Assembly (NCBI RefSeq): GCF_001592105.1
Contig: NZ_BCWE01000003.1
Location: 124,001 to 188,000, forward strand
DNA length: 64,000 nucleotides
Reading direction: 5' to 3'
From: Desulfolucanica intricata
GTDB taxonomy: Bacteria; Bacillota; Desulfotomaculia; Desulfotomaculales; Desulfofarciminaceae
The notes below the pieces were generated by a model. It was not told the origin of the DNA, searched no databases, and worked only from the letters and a program-made list of their open reading frames with translations. This document shows, one piece after another, positions 25,395-32,554 of this stretch; position 1 is the first letter of the stretch; each line of letters opens with the position of its first letter. The position numbers were made by a program, and so were the translations under genes.

Positions 25395-26795
25395 TTATAT
25401 AAAGGAAGAAGGATTCTTATATTGACCGTCAATAATCACCTCAAAATGTAAATGCGGGCCGGTAGACCTTCCTGTTGAACCTACCCTGCCAATTAACTCG
25501 CCACGGCTTACGCTTTGTCCCACACTTACTGAAATAGATGACAGGTGAGCATACCTGGTAACAACACCGCTTCCATGGCTTATATCAATACATTTTCCGT
25601 ATCCACCGTTCCAACCGGCCCTAATAACTCTGCCCCCTTCGGCTGCAACAACAGGAGTTCCTGTACTTGCACCGATATCAATTCCCGTATGCATACGCCC
25701 ATCACGCATGCCATAAGCTGAAGTAACATATCCACTGGTAGGCCGGGCTAAACTACCACCCCGTCCTGAACCCCGGGATGCAAGCAAAACACGATTTCCT
25801 TTGGCCACAATTTGAGGTACCGGTTCCTTCAATTTCTTTTCAGATATCAGCCGGCGCTCGGTTTCCTGCCCATTTCGTTTTGTGATTTGATATGTAACTT
25901 CCTTTTCTCCGGGAACACCTTGCTGGGTTATTTTACTTTGCCCGGCTAAAAGACTATTATCTTGTTTTATCTGTACAGGAAAATCAACTATTTCTTCTTC
26001 AGTATTTTTTGTTACAGTTACTACATTTAATAAAGGTACTTTTTTTGAAATATTAATTTTTTGCCCGATGCTTAATTTATCAGGGTTAAAACCAGGATTA
26101 GCGGCAATAAGCTGTTCTACAGACATTCCACCGGCACTGGCTATATCCCATAGAGTATCTCCCTCTTGTACAGTATACCGGTCAATTTCAAGACTACCCT
26201 GAGTAATAAGCTTCATTGCCTGGTTTATGTTTATAATCTTATCAGTCGGAACTTTACGATCAACCAATTCCAGCTTCTCTTCAAAATAAACTTTCTCAGG
26301 TTTTTTATCTTTTTCATAATATTTTTCTTTTACTTTATTTAGAAGCTGCTTAGCCTCACTACGATTTTTCAGAACCATTTTTTCTTGACCGTTTATATTA
26401 ATTACAGTTCCGTCTGTTTTAAATACTATAGTCTCTGCCAATATTTTATTTAATTCCTTAGGATTTGTAAAATTTTCCCTGTCTGCCTTAACTCTGATAA
26501 ACTCTATATTAGATGAAACAATTACATTTTTATTTAACTCCTTTTTTTGCTGGTTAGTTAACTTATTAATTATATTTTGGACATCCTCCTGGCTGTCTAC
26601 TAAGGCAATTTTTTTCCCATCAACAGTAACGGTATAAGCATTTCCCATGCTTGTGTATAAAAAAATGGCAAAAACCGTTAACAAGGTAATTAGTCCCAAG
26701 TACACCGGGCTTTTTTTAATACTTGTCACAGGCAAAAGAGAACTTTTTAGCCTATTAATAAATGAACTCCCCTGCCCCTCGGCCTGTGGCTGCAA
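25395..26795 (-). CDS. M23 family cell-wall endopeptidase with LysM and G5 domains
   Basis: A 466-residue secreted or membrane-tethered protein. Parts: a membrane segment (about 30-50), a region of beta-rich repeats, LysM (YTVQEGDTLWDIASAGGMSVEQLI, about 206-255), a G5-like region and the C-terminal M23 domain. The M23 zinc ligands are seen in MHTGIDIGASTGTPV, and HLHFEV is near the end. It cleaves peptide cross-links in peptidoglycan. I chose TTG 26795 because AAAGGAG lies 8 bp upstream; upstream in-frame sequence has no ribosome site. Confidence 0.92.
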   Translation of the reverse strand: MQPQAEGQGSSFINRLKSSLLPVTSIKKSPVYLGLITLLTVFAIFLYTSMGNAYTVTVDGKKIALVDSQEDVQNIINKLTNQQKKELNKNVIVSSNIEFIRVKADRENFTNPKELNKILAETIVFKTDGTVININGQEKMVLKNRSEAKQLLNKVKEKYYEKDKKPEKVYFEEKLELVDRKVPTDKIININQAMKLITQGSLEIDRYTVQEGDTLWDIASAGGMSVEQLIAANPGFNPDKLSIGQKINISKKVPLLNVVTVTKNTEEEIVDFPVQIKQDNSLLAGQSKITQQGVPGEKEVTYQITKRNGQETERRLISEKKLKEPVPQIVAKGNRVLLASRGSGRGGSLARPTSGYVTSAYGMRDGRMHTGIDIGASTGTPVVAAEGGRVIRAGWNGGYGKCIDISHGSGVVTRYAHLSSISVSVGQSVSRGELIGRVGSTGRSTGPHLHFEVIIDGQYKNPSSFI

Positions 26796-26901
26796 AATTC
26801 CAACTCCTTTCTTAAAAAATAAAATTATGAACCAATTTATGGGCAAAAAACCAGATACATTATAGCATACGTATATTTATCCGTAAACATGTGGATCCAA
26901 C

Positions 26902-26925
26902 AAAAAAATACCTCTTTCGAGGTAT
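26902..26925 (-). terminator. Terminator after scfB
   Basis: Stem ATACCTC/GAGGTAT with a GAAA tetraloop, then T6-7 on the minus strand, 22 bp after the scfB stop. Confidence 0.92.
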
Positions 26926-26946
26926 AATTACAAATTTAAGCATTTA

Positions 26947-28302
26947 TTAAGACTCTAAAGCCATCCTGGCTTTAACATACAAAGCACACTCAATTCTTTT
27001 TCGTGCTAAAACACAAGCCAGGGCATAAGGTTTATATAATGTCTGATTAAAGGCCTCCGCATTGGCATGACACCCTCCGCTGCAATAAAATTTGGCCCAA
27101 CATTCCATACATTCAGGCTTGTTATAAATGTGGGCTTGTCTAAATTGATCTATGACTTCATTGTTTCTGATTCCATCAAATACATTACCTAATAAATATT
27201 TTTTTCTGCCTACAAATTGATGGCAGGGATATATTTCCCCGTCCGGCGCCACTGCCAGATATTCACAGCCCGCCCCGCAACCGGTCAGACGCTTTGGTAA
27301 ACAGGGGCCCCCGTCCAAGTCAATATTATAGTGAAAAAAGCTTAACTCTTTACCTTGACGATAATATTCCAGTAAACCCCTGGCTAATTTCTCATATTCC
27401 TCAAATAATACGGGTATGTCTTGTTCCTGAAAAGCATAACTTTCTCCTGGAGCGGCTATTACCGGTTCAACAGACAGTGAAATAAAACCTAATTCTGCCA
27501 TATGAAAAACATCCTTACTAAAATCAAGGTTATGATGGGTAAAAGTACCCCTGATATAATAGTCGTCATGCTTTCTGGAAGCTACAAAACGTTGAAAATT
27601 TGGCAGAATATATTTATAGGAACCTTCCCCACCGGGAGTCCGGCGCATATAATCATGAACTTCGGGACGCCCATCCAGGCTTAAAACAGTACTGATATTG
27701 TGATTATTTAAAAACTCTTCTACCGCCGGGTTTAATAATAACCCATTAGTGGTTACAGTAAATTTTATTTTTTTTCCCCGGCTTTCGGCTAATTCTAAAC
27801 CGTAAACAACCAGTTCCTGTAATACCTTAAAATTCATGAGGGGCTCACCGCCAAAAAAATCAACTTCCACGTGCCTGCGATTTCCTGCCTTACTCATTAA
27901 AAATTCTAAAGCTTTTTTTCCTACCTCCAAAGACATTAAACCTGCATCTCCACCGAACTTACCCTGTCCGGCAAAACAATAACGACATCTTAAATTGCAA
28001 TCATGGGCCAAATGCAAACAAAGGGCTTTCACAACCCCGTCTGCAGGGGGATTATAGGTTGTACCATGCAGGGGGTCGGCGCTAAAAAGTAAACCTTCTT
28101 TCTCAAGCTGCTCTATTTCATCCAGCGCTTCTAAAATCTCTTTTTCCGGGTACCTGCCTATATATTTTTGTATAATCATCTTTCTGTCATGAGTTCGATA
28201 ATCATCCAGCAGCCTCATAATCAGATCATCAACAACATGAACAGCACTGCTGTTGACATCCAAAACAATGTTTGTCCCGTCTATAGTAAACTTGTGAATC
28301 AA
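26947..28302 (-). CDS. scfB: Radical SAM/SPASM maturase of the SCIFF peptide
   Basis: 451 residues. A N-terminal peptide-binding part precedes the radical SAM core, with the CNLRCRYC cysteines (102, 106, 109) holding the SAM-reducing 4Fe-4S cluster. The SPASM domain has auxiliary-cluster cysteines (GCGAGCEYLAVAPDGEIYPC and CMECWAKFYCSGGC). The family introduces thioether cross-links into the six-cysteine SCIFF peptide, encoded immediately upstream here. Start TTG 28302 has GAGGAGG 10 bp before it. Widespread in clostridia; the final role of SCIFF is unknown. Confidence 0.95.
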   Translation of the reverse strand: MIHKFTIDGTNIVLDVNSSAVHVVDDLIMRLLDDYRTHDRKMIIQKYIGRYPEKEILEALDEIEQLEKEGLLFSADPLHGTTYNPPADGVVKALCLHLAHDCNLRCRYCFAGQGKFGGDAGLMSLEVGKKALEFLMSKAGNRRHVEVDFFGGEPLMNFKVLQELVVYGLELAESRGKKIKFTVTTNGLLLNPAVEEFLNNHNISTVLSLDGRPEVHDYMRRTPGGEGSYKYILPNFQRFVASRKHDDYYIRGTFTHHNLDFSKDVFHMAELGFISLSVEPVIAAPGESYAFQEQDIPVLFEEYEKLARGLLEYYRQGKELSFFHYNIDLDGGPCLPKRLTGCGAGCEYLAVAPDGEIYPCHQFVGRKKYLLGNVFDGIRNNEVIDQFRQAHIYNKPECMECWAKFYCSGGCHANAEAFNQTLYKPYALACVLARKRIECALYVKARMALES

Positions 28303-28363
28303 AATATATTTGCCTCCTCACAAGAAAGTCTTTCAAAACATTTAAGCCAATAATAAAGTATAC

Positions 28364-28396
28364 AAAAAAAAACCTCATCCCTATCGGGATCAGGTT
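28364..28396 (-). terminator. Internal terminator between scfA and scfB
   Basis: An 11-bp stem (AACCTGATCCC/GGGATGAGGTT, one mismatch) with a 4-base loop and a T9 tail on the minus strand. It should end most scfA transcripts before scfB, favouring peptide over maturase. Confidence 0.93.
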
Positions 28397-28403
28397 GTCG
28401 GTT

Positions 28404-28550
28404 TTACTTTTCCCTTTTACAAACCTGGTTTCCTACCGTACATGAGGTTTTACATGCTGACTGGCAAGAAGTTTGACACTCTCCGCAGCCTCTCCCGCTA
28501 ACAGTATTATGTAATGCTTGCTTATTTATTGTTTTAATGTGTTTTGACAT
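28404..28550 (-). CDS. scfA: SCIFF ribosomally made peptide precursor
   Basis: A 48-residue peptide beginning MSKHIKTINKQAL. It has six cysteines in its C-terminal part, at positions 22, 25, 29, 33, 37 and 44, the hallmark of SCIFF (six cysteines in about forty-five residues). It is the substrate of the radical SAM maturase ScfB, which would install a thioether cross-link. A run GGGGG lies 8 bp before the ATG. Conserved leader residues SKHIKTI are typical. Strong terminator after it. Confidence 0.94.
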   Translation of the reverse strand: MSKHIKTINKQALHNTVSGRGCGECQTSCQSACKTSCTVGNQVCKREK

Positions 28551-28679
28551 ATAATCTTACCCCCTTTAAATCAATTATAATTCAGTTGATTATTTACCGC
28601 AAGAAATATTTCTTAAAAACAAGCCGGTTTAGTCTCCGTGCACCCTCTTTAGGGCTATGCAGATTATATTAACGAATAA

Positions 28680-28952
28680 TTATAAAAATGTAGGTCCCCT
28701 GGCAGTTAAACCAATCAGCGACATTTTATTACCCAAGATCCCCAGTAAGATCGCAATGGTTATCTTAGCTGTAGATATCAACTGATTAACTTCATTAAGC
28801 AGCTTTGCTTTAAGAGCTGAAACACTTCCCAATAAAGCATGACCGTTATTAATCAACTCTTGGGACAAATTTAAATTATTCTCTACACATACCCCGGCTG
28901 CAAAAGTAAGCAGTACACCCATACCCATTAATAAAGATTTTTTAAATTTCAT
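28680..28952 (-). CDS. Small hypothetical protein with N-terminal membrane segment
   Basis: A 90-residue protein I do not recognise. The N terminus has lysines then a hydrophobic stretch (about 6-22) that could be a signal or anchor; a second hydrophobic stretch spans about 62-80. One cysteine (residue 22) follows the first segment, but no lipobox is clear. The GGGGGA ribosome site 5-6 bp before ATG supports translation. It is transcribed in the same direction as scfA, 130 bp upstream, with no obvious promoter for scfA seen between them. Confidence 0.6.
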   Translation of the reverse strand: MKFKKSLLMGMGVLLTFAAGVCVENNLNLSQELINNGHALLGSVSALKAKLLNEVNQLISTAKITIAILLGILGNKMSLIGLTARGPTFL

Positions 28953-29124
28953 AATATCTTCCCCCTTCTGGAATTTAATGTAAATTATAGCATACGATTA
29001 CAAATCCTAAATTTAAGCATAATCAACTAAAAAATATAATTATATCCATATAGCTTTAATTTACTCTCTCTTTCACTGCACAAAAAAATATATCACTGAT
29101 TACAGCTAAAATTTTAAGTAATTT

Positions 29125-29150
29125 AAAAAAGCCTCCCACTGCAGGGAGGC
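29125..29150 (-). terminator. Terminator after the exporter operon
   Basis: A 7-bp GC stem (GCCTCCC/GGGAGGC) with a 6-base loop, followed by T6 on the minus strand, about 110 bp after the small membrane gene. Confidence 0.9.
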
Positions 29151-29256
29151 ACTTTATAACGTCACATCCATTATTCGGGCTGTTTTTTATTTCCTGTTCA
29201 AAAAAAACTCAGCAACTCGATATATCTAATACATTAATCGTAGTTTAATTGGTTGA

Positions 29257-29433
29257 TTATTTAAATAAATCAAAAGCAAAGACAAAGATGACTAGCAGAC
29301 ATACTCCCAGACCTAGCGAAAAACCAATTAGCTTTTTTTCTACTGGAAGTAGATCATACCACTCATCCGCCTCCAGAATTTCCTGAGTGTTTAAATTTGC
29401 CGTTTTGGGTTGACCATGTTGGAGTTCCGCCAT
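29257..29433 (-). CDS. 58-residue single-span membrane protein, partner of the exporter
   Basis: A 58-residue protein: a hydrophilic N-terminal half (MAELQHGQPKTANLNTQ), then one membrane segment (about 36-55, ending FVFAFDLFK). AAGGAGGG lies 5 bp before the ATG, an excellent ribosome site. It starts 27 bp after the stop of the large transporter gene, and a terminator follows, so the two form an operon. I do not recognise a family; a small accessory subunit is the most plausible idea. Confidence 0.85.
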   Translation of the reverse strand: MAELQHGQPKTANLNTQEILEADEWYDLLPVEKKLIGFSLGLGVCLLVIFVFAFDLFK

Positions 29434-29460
29434 TTTTACCCTCCTTGATTCGTTTTTAAC

Positions 29461-30936
29461 TTAACCACCAACAACCGGTGGTGTGATGCCGTGATAAAAG
29501 AGCCATGAGATCAATAGTCCAATCCATAAGATAAAGCCGAACAGGCAAACTGCGTACACCGAAACAATGCGCCCCATACCGGCATTCCACAGCTTGCGCA
29601 CATTGGTCACCAGGCCGATGGAGAAGAAACAGAGCGCGAAGAACATGGTGCGTATAACGTTGGCCTGATTTGCTCCATTCTTGGCATCACTAACTATAGA
29701 AGGATCATTTAAACCCCAAACCAGTAGAACAAGCATAGTCAGGGCAAAGCCGATAACAAATTTGGGGAAGCGGTCCCAAATTTCTGCTGCCGATATCTTG
29801 CTGCCTGCTTTTGCACTGCAACGGTCAACCTTGAACACAGACCAGATGATGGCCAGGATAAAGGCCCATACGCCAATGAAGATGTCAATAAATACCTTGG
29901 TGACAGTGGTTGTGGTCAAGATCCAGTCCTTTTCCCAGTGAATCCCTAGCTCACTTGCAGCTTTAGCCCTAATCAGCGAGTCGGTAATCGCGCCGCTGGC
30001 GACCGCGCCACCATCGCTTTTAACCGCCAGGCCCATCCATGAACCGGCCACCATTGGCTCGCTATAAAGTAAGGTTGCTGCCAGCCACGGTAAAAAGAGC
30101 AACTCCAATGCAACGAAGACAATAATAACCGCCGCTAGGATCGCCGGAATATGTGGACGAGATCGAATGGCTCCGCCAGTGGCGATGGCAGCGGAAACGC
30201 CGCAGATGGAGATACCTGACGCCAGAGGCGCCGACCACTCCGGCGTAAACTTAAAGTATTTGCGAGATATGAAGTAGACCAGCGGCCAATAAATCAAATA
30301 CGCCTCTACAACAGCGCATAAACCCCGGACAATGACAGTGCTGGCCAGGCCCGCAGCTTCTACCGTCTTGATTCCGATGGCAGCACCCAGTATAACGATA
30401 CCTATTTTAATGAACCATTCGGGTTTGGCCGCTTCCTCCAGAAACCGGGCAAATCCTTGAAAAAAATTACCAATAATTAGACCGATAATCATTGCAAATA
30501 CCAGACCCATTTCACCCAGACCCAATGACCAGGTGATACCAAAATCGGCCCGTTTGTCTGGTGTAGCACCAATGTAAGCGCTATTTCCAATAATCATGCA
30601 GGCAAAGGTGAGCCAATAAATAATACTGAAACCAATGATGTATTTTCCCAGCCTAAATTTCATAAAGAAGGCTCCAACAGTGGTGATGCCCAGCATGAAC
30701 AAGTACATTAAAAAGGCTGAGTAAATCCCCGATATTCCCGCATAGCCTTCGGATATGGGCGCTATAGATTTTGAGATTTCTATCCACACTTTTTGCTTTG
30801 TAACCCATCCTAGACAGTCCACTCCAAAAATTGGCCCGAGGCCGAGAGCAAATACAAATAGTCCTAAGATGACTGCCCACCAGTCCTCGTTTTTAAGCAC
30901 CGGCTTTTTTTCAAAGGTTACTTGACTTACTTCCAT
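29461..30936 (-). CDS. YeiH-like putative sulfate exporter family membrane protein
   Basis: A 491-residue integral membrane protein with about 11-13 hydrophobic segments. It matches the conserved YeiH/UPF0324 'putative sulfate exporter' family through IGIVILGAAIGIKTVEAAG and the GISICGVSAAIATGGAIRSR block in the middle. It is longer than classic YeiH (about 350), with extra N-terminal and C-terminal segments. The substrate is unproven; a role in moving sulfate or another sulfur anion fits a sulfate reducer but is inference. The body of the gene looks more GC-rich than its neighbours. No good ribosome site of its own; its ATG overlaps the stop of a leader ORF. Confidence 0.82.
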   Translation of the reverse strand: MEVSQVTFEKKPVLKNEDWWAVILGLFVFALGLGPIFGVDCLGWVTKQKVWIEISKSIAPISEGYAGISGIYSAFLMYLFMLGITTVGAFFMKFRLGKYIIGFSIIYWLTFACMIIGNSAYIGATPDKRADFGITWSLGLGEMGLVFAMIIGLIIGNFFQGFARFLEEAAKPEWFIKIGIVILGAAIGIKTVEAAGLASTVIVRGLCAVVEAYLIYWPLVYFISRKYFKFTPEWSAPLASGISICGVSAAIATGGAIRSRPHIPAILAAVIIVFVALELLFLPWLAATLLYSEPMVAGSWMGLAVKSDGGAVASGAITDSLIRAKAASELGIHWEKDWILTTTTVTKVFIDIFIGVWAFILAIIWSVFKVDRCSAKAGSKISAAEIWDRFPKFVIGFALTMLVLLVWGLNDPSIVSDAKNGANQANVIRTMFFALCFFSIGLVTNVRKLWNAGMGRIVSVYAVCLFGFILWIGLLISWLFYHGITPPVVGG

Positions 30937-30998
30937 TAATGAATATCACAACCTTTCTTTAAAATTTTAAAAGCTATTAAAACTATTTTCCTAATCAT
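30936..30998 (-). CDS. 20-codon leader ORF coupled to the exporter gene
   Basis: Twenty codons starting MIRKIVLIAF, with GGGAGGTG about 2-4 bp upstream. The stop TAA overlaps the exporter ATG in TAATG. The exporter has only a distant AAAGG, so ribosomes ending the leader may restart on it. The peptide is basic and hydrophobic, and I recognise no family. Confidence 0.6.
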   Translation of the reverse strand: MIRKIVLIAFKILKKGCDIH

Positions 30999-31031
30999 TT
31001 CACCTCCCTATCTTAATATTATTAAAAATAG

Positions 31032-31062
31032 CTGCGACTATCTCTTTAAATCGCAGTTTTTT
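31032..31062. promoter_or_regulatory. Possible attenuator hairpin in the exporter leader
   Basis: A 6-bp stem (CTGCGA/TCGCAG) has T-rich sequence on both sides, so it could stop transcription in either direction. It lies about 35 bp before the leader ORF. The rest of 31063-31384 shows only AT-rich sequence with no ORF that I can support. Confidence 0.45.
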
Positions 31063-31384
31063 ATCTAATGTGTTTACAAGAAAATAATTTTCTTAATTGA
31101 TAAGTTTGGCAATAAGACCGGCTCCCGTAGCTTCAAATTTTCATTACAGAAATACTTTTCATAATATTCATAAAATTAAAATATTAAATCTTATGCGTTT
31201 AGCCCGGTATTATTTGAAGTATTTATATAAAAGTGTTTTACTTTATTAGCTAACAAATAAATTATCTACTCAACTTTCGAGTCAAATTAACCAGTATACC
31301 CTTAATACCTTTCTATTTGGGATTTAAGATTTTTATTCATTCCAATTTAACCAAACGGGGAGAAATTTATATCAGGTAGAAAAG

Positions 31385-31413
31385 CAAAAAGCCCTCCGGG
31401 TTCAGCGGAGAGC
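31385..31413 (-). terminator. Terminator after tRNA-Gly
   Basis: An 8-bp stem (GCTCTCCG/CGGAGGGC, one wobble) followed by T5 on the minus strand, about 110 bp after the tRNA 3' end. Confidence 0.75.
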
Positions 31414-31522
31414 GTCTTAAATAACTATTATACCCGTCTTTTGACGTTATTTTTTTGCAGTGAAATTGAAGTAATTTTATTTTGTTACAGTAATATTGAA
31501 ACCCTGGAACTCTTGATATTAC

Positions 31523-31597
31523 TGGAGCGGGTGACGAGGATCGAACTCGCAACCCTCAGCTTGGGAAGCTGATGCTCTACCATTGAGCTACACCCGC
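31523..31597 (-). tRNA. tRNA-Gly (anticodon CCC)
   Basis: A cloverleaf folds from a 7-bp acceptor GCGGGTG/CACCCGC. The D arm reads TAGCTCAATGGTAGAGC, the anticodon loop TTCCCAA gives CCC, and the T arm reads GCGAGTTCGATCCTCGT. The CCA end is encoded. Reads GGG glycine codons. Confidence 0.95.
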
Positions 31598-31673
31598 TTA
31601 CGCAAATAAAATTATAACATACTATAAAAATAAGTCAAGAATTATAGTTTATAAAAATTTACAATTATAGTTA

Positions 31674-32528
31674 TTATTTTGATTTTAACGTTATTAGAGC
31701 AATCTCCGGGGGAGCTAAAAACCTGAAGTGTAATTTACTGGTTCCCAAACCCCTGTTAACATATAAATTTGTTTTTCCTTCAGTAAAAAAACCGGCATCG
31801 TACTGGGGAAACCATCTTTCACCCGGTGCAAATAGGGTACCAATAATAGGTAAACGAATTTGTCCCCCATGGGTATGGCCCACCAACACCAGGTCAAAAT
31901 TCGTTTGTTCTTTAACTACTTTAGAAAAAGTAACCGGTGCATGATTTAAAAGTATTTTCGGGCCGGGCAGCCGGTTTGAAATTTCGGTTAACTCTTGAAA
32001 GTCTCTTTTTGAATAGGGATATTTTAATCCAATCACCTGCAAATTTTTTATGGAAATATAATCAGGATAATCAAATACTCTAACACCCATACTAACCAAT
32101 TCACTTCTAAATTCGCGGTAAACAGGATTATTTATTTCATGGTTACCCGGTACAAAAATAAACGGTTTTTCTCTGTTTAATCTGCTAACCAGCAACAAGG
32201 CGGGTTTAGGATCAGGGTTTTTAATATCCAGAAAATCGCCTGTTAAAGCCACTAAATCATAGTCCTTACCTTCCAATAAAGAAATTATTTTTTCCTGATT
32301 GGTACCAAAATAAGCACTATGCAAATCTGTCATATGCAGTATTGTAAATCCTTCCAATTCCGGTGGTAAATCAGCTATCTCTACCGTTACTTCATTTAAA
32401 ACAGGTGTATTAGTTTCCCAATAGGAATATAAGACTAATCCTATAACTATCAACAGAGTTCCCAATACTAATTTTTTTAACGCTTTAATCACAAACCTTA
32501 AAATATTAATCCTATATATCCTATGCAA
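31674..32528 (-). CDS. Membrane-anchored calcineurin-like metallophosphoesterase (YkuE-like)
   Basis: 284 residues with an N-terminal membrane segment (about 18-36). Metal-binding motifs in order: HMTDLHSAYFG (about 69-79), ALTGDFLDI, VPGNHEINN and VGHTHGGQIRLP (about 217-228), the full set for a two-metal phosphoesterase. The substrate is unknown; YkuE relatives act at the membrane. The start is taken at TTG 32528, but the ribosome site is weak, so the first residues are uncertain. Only 26 bp separate it from recQ upstream, so they may share a transcript. Confidence 0.87.
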   Translation of the reverse strand: MHRIYRINILRFVIKALKKLVLGTLLIVIGLVLYSYWETNTPVLNEVTVEIADLPPELEGFTILHMTDLHSAYFGTNQEKIISLLEGKDYDLVALTGDFLDIKNPDPKPALLLVSRLNREKPFIFVPGNHEINNPVYREFRSELVSMGVRVFDYPDYISIKNLQVIGLKYPYSKRDFQELTEISNRLPGPKILLNHAPVTFSKVVKEQTNFDLVLVGHTHGGQIRLPIIGTLFAPGERWFPQYDAGFFTEGKTNLYVNRGLGTSKLHFRFLAPPEIALITLKSK

Positions 32529-32554
32529 ATATTTTTTTCTTTCAACCTTTGTTA

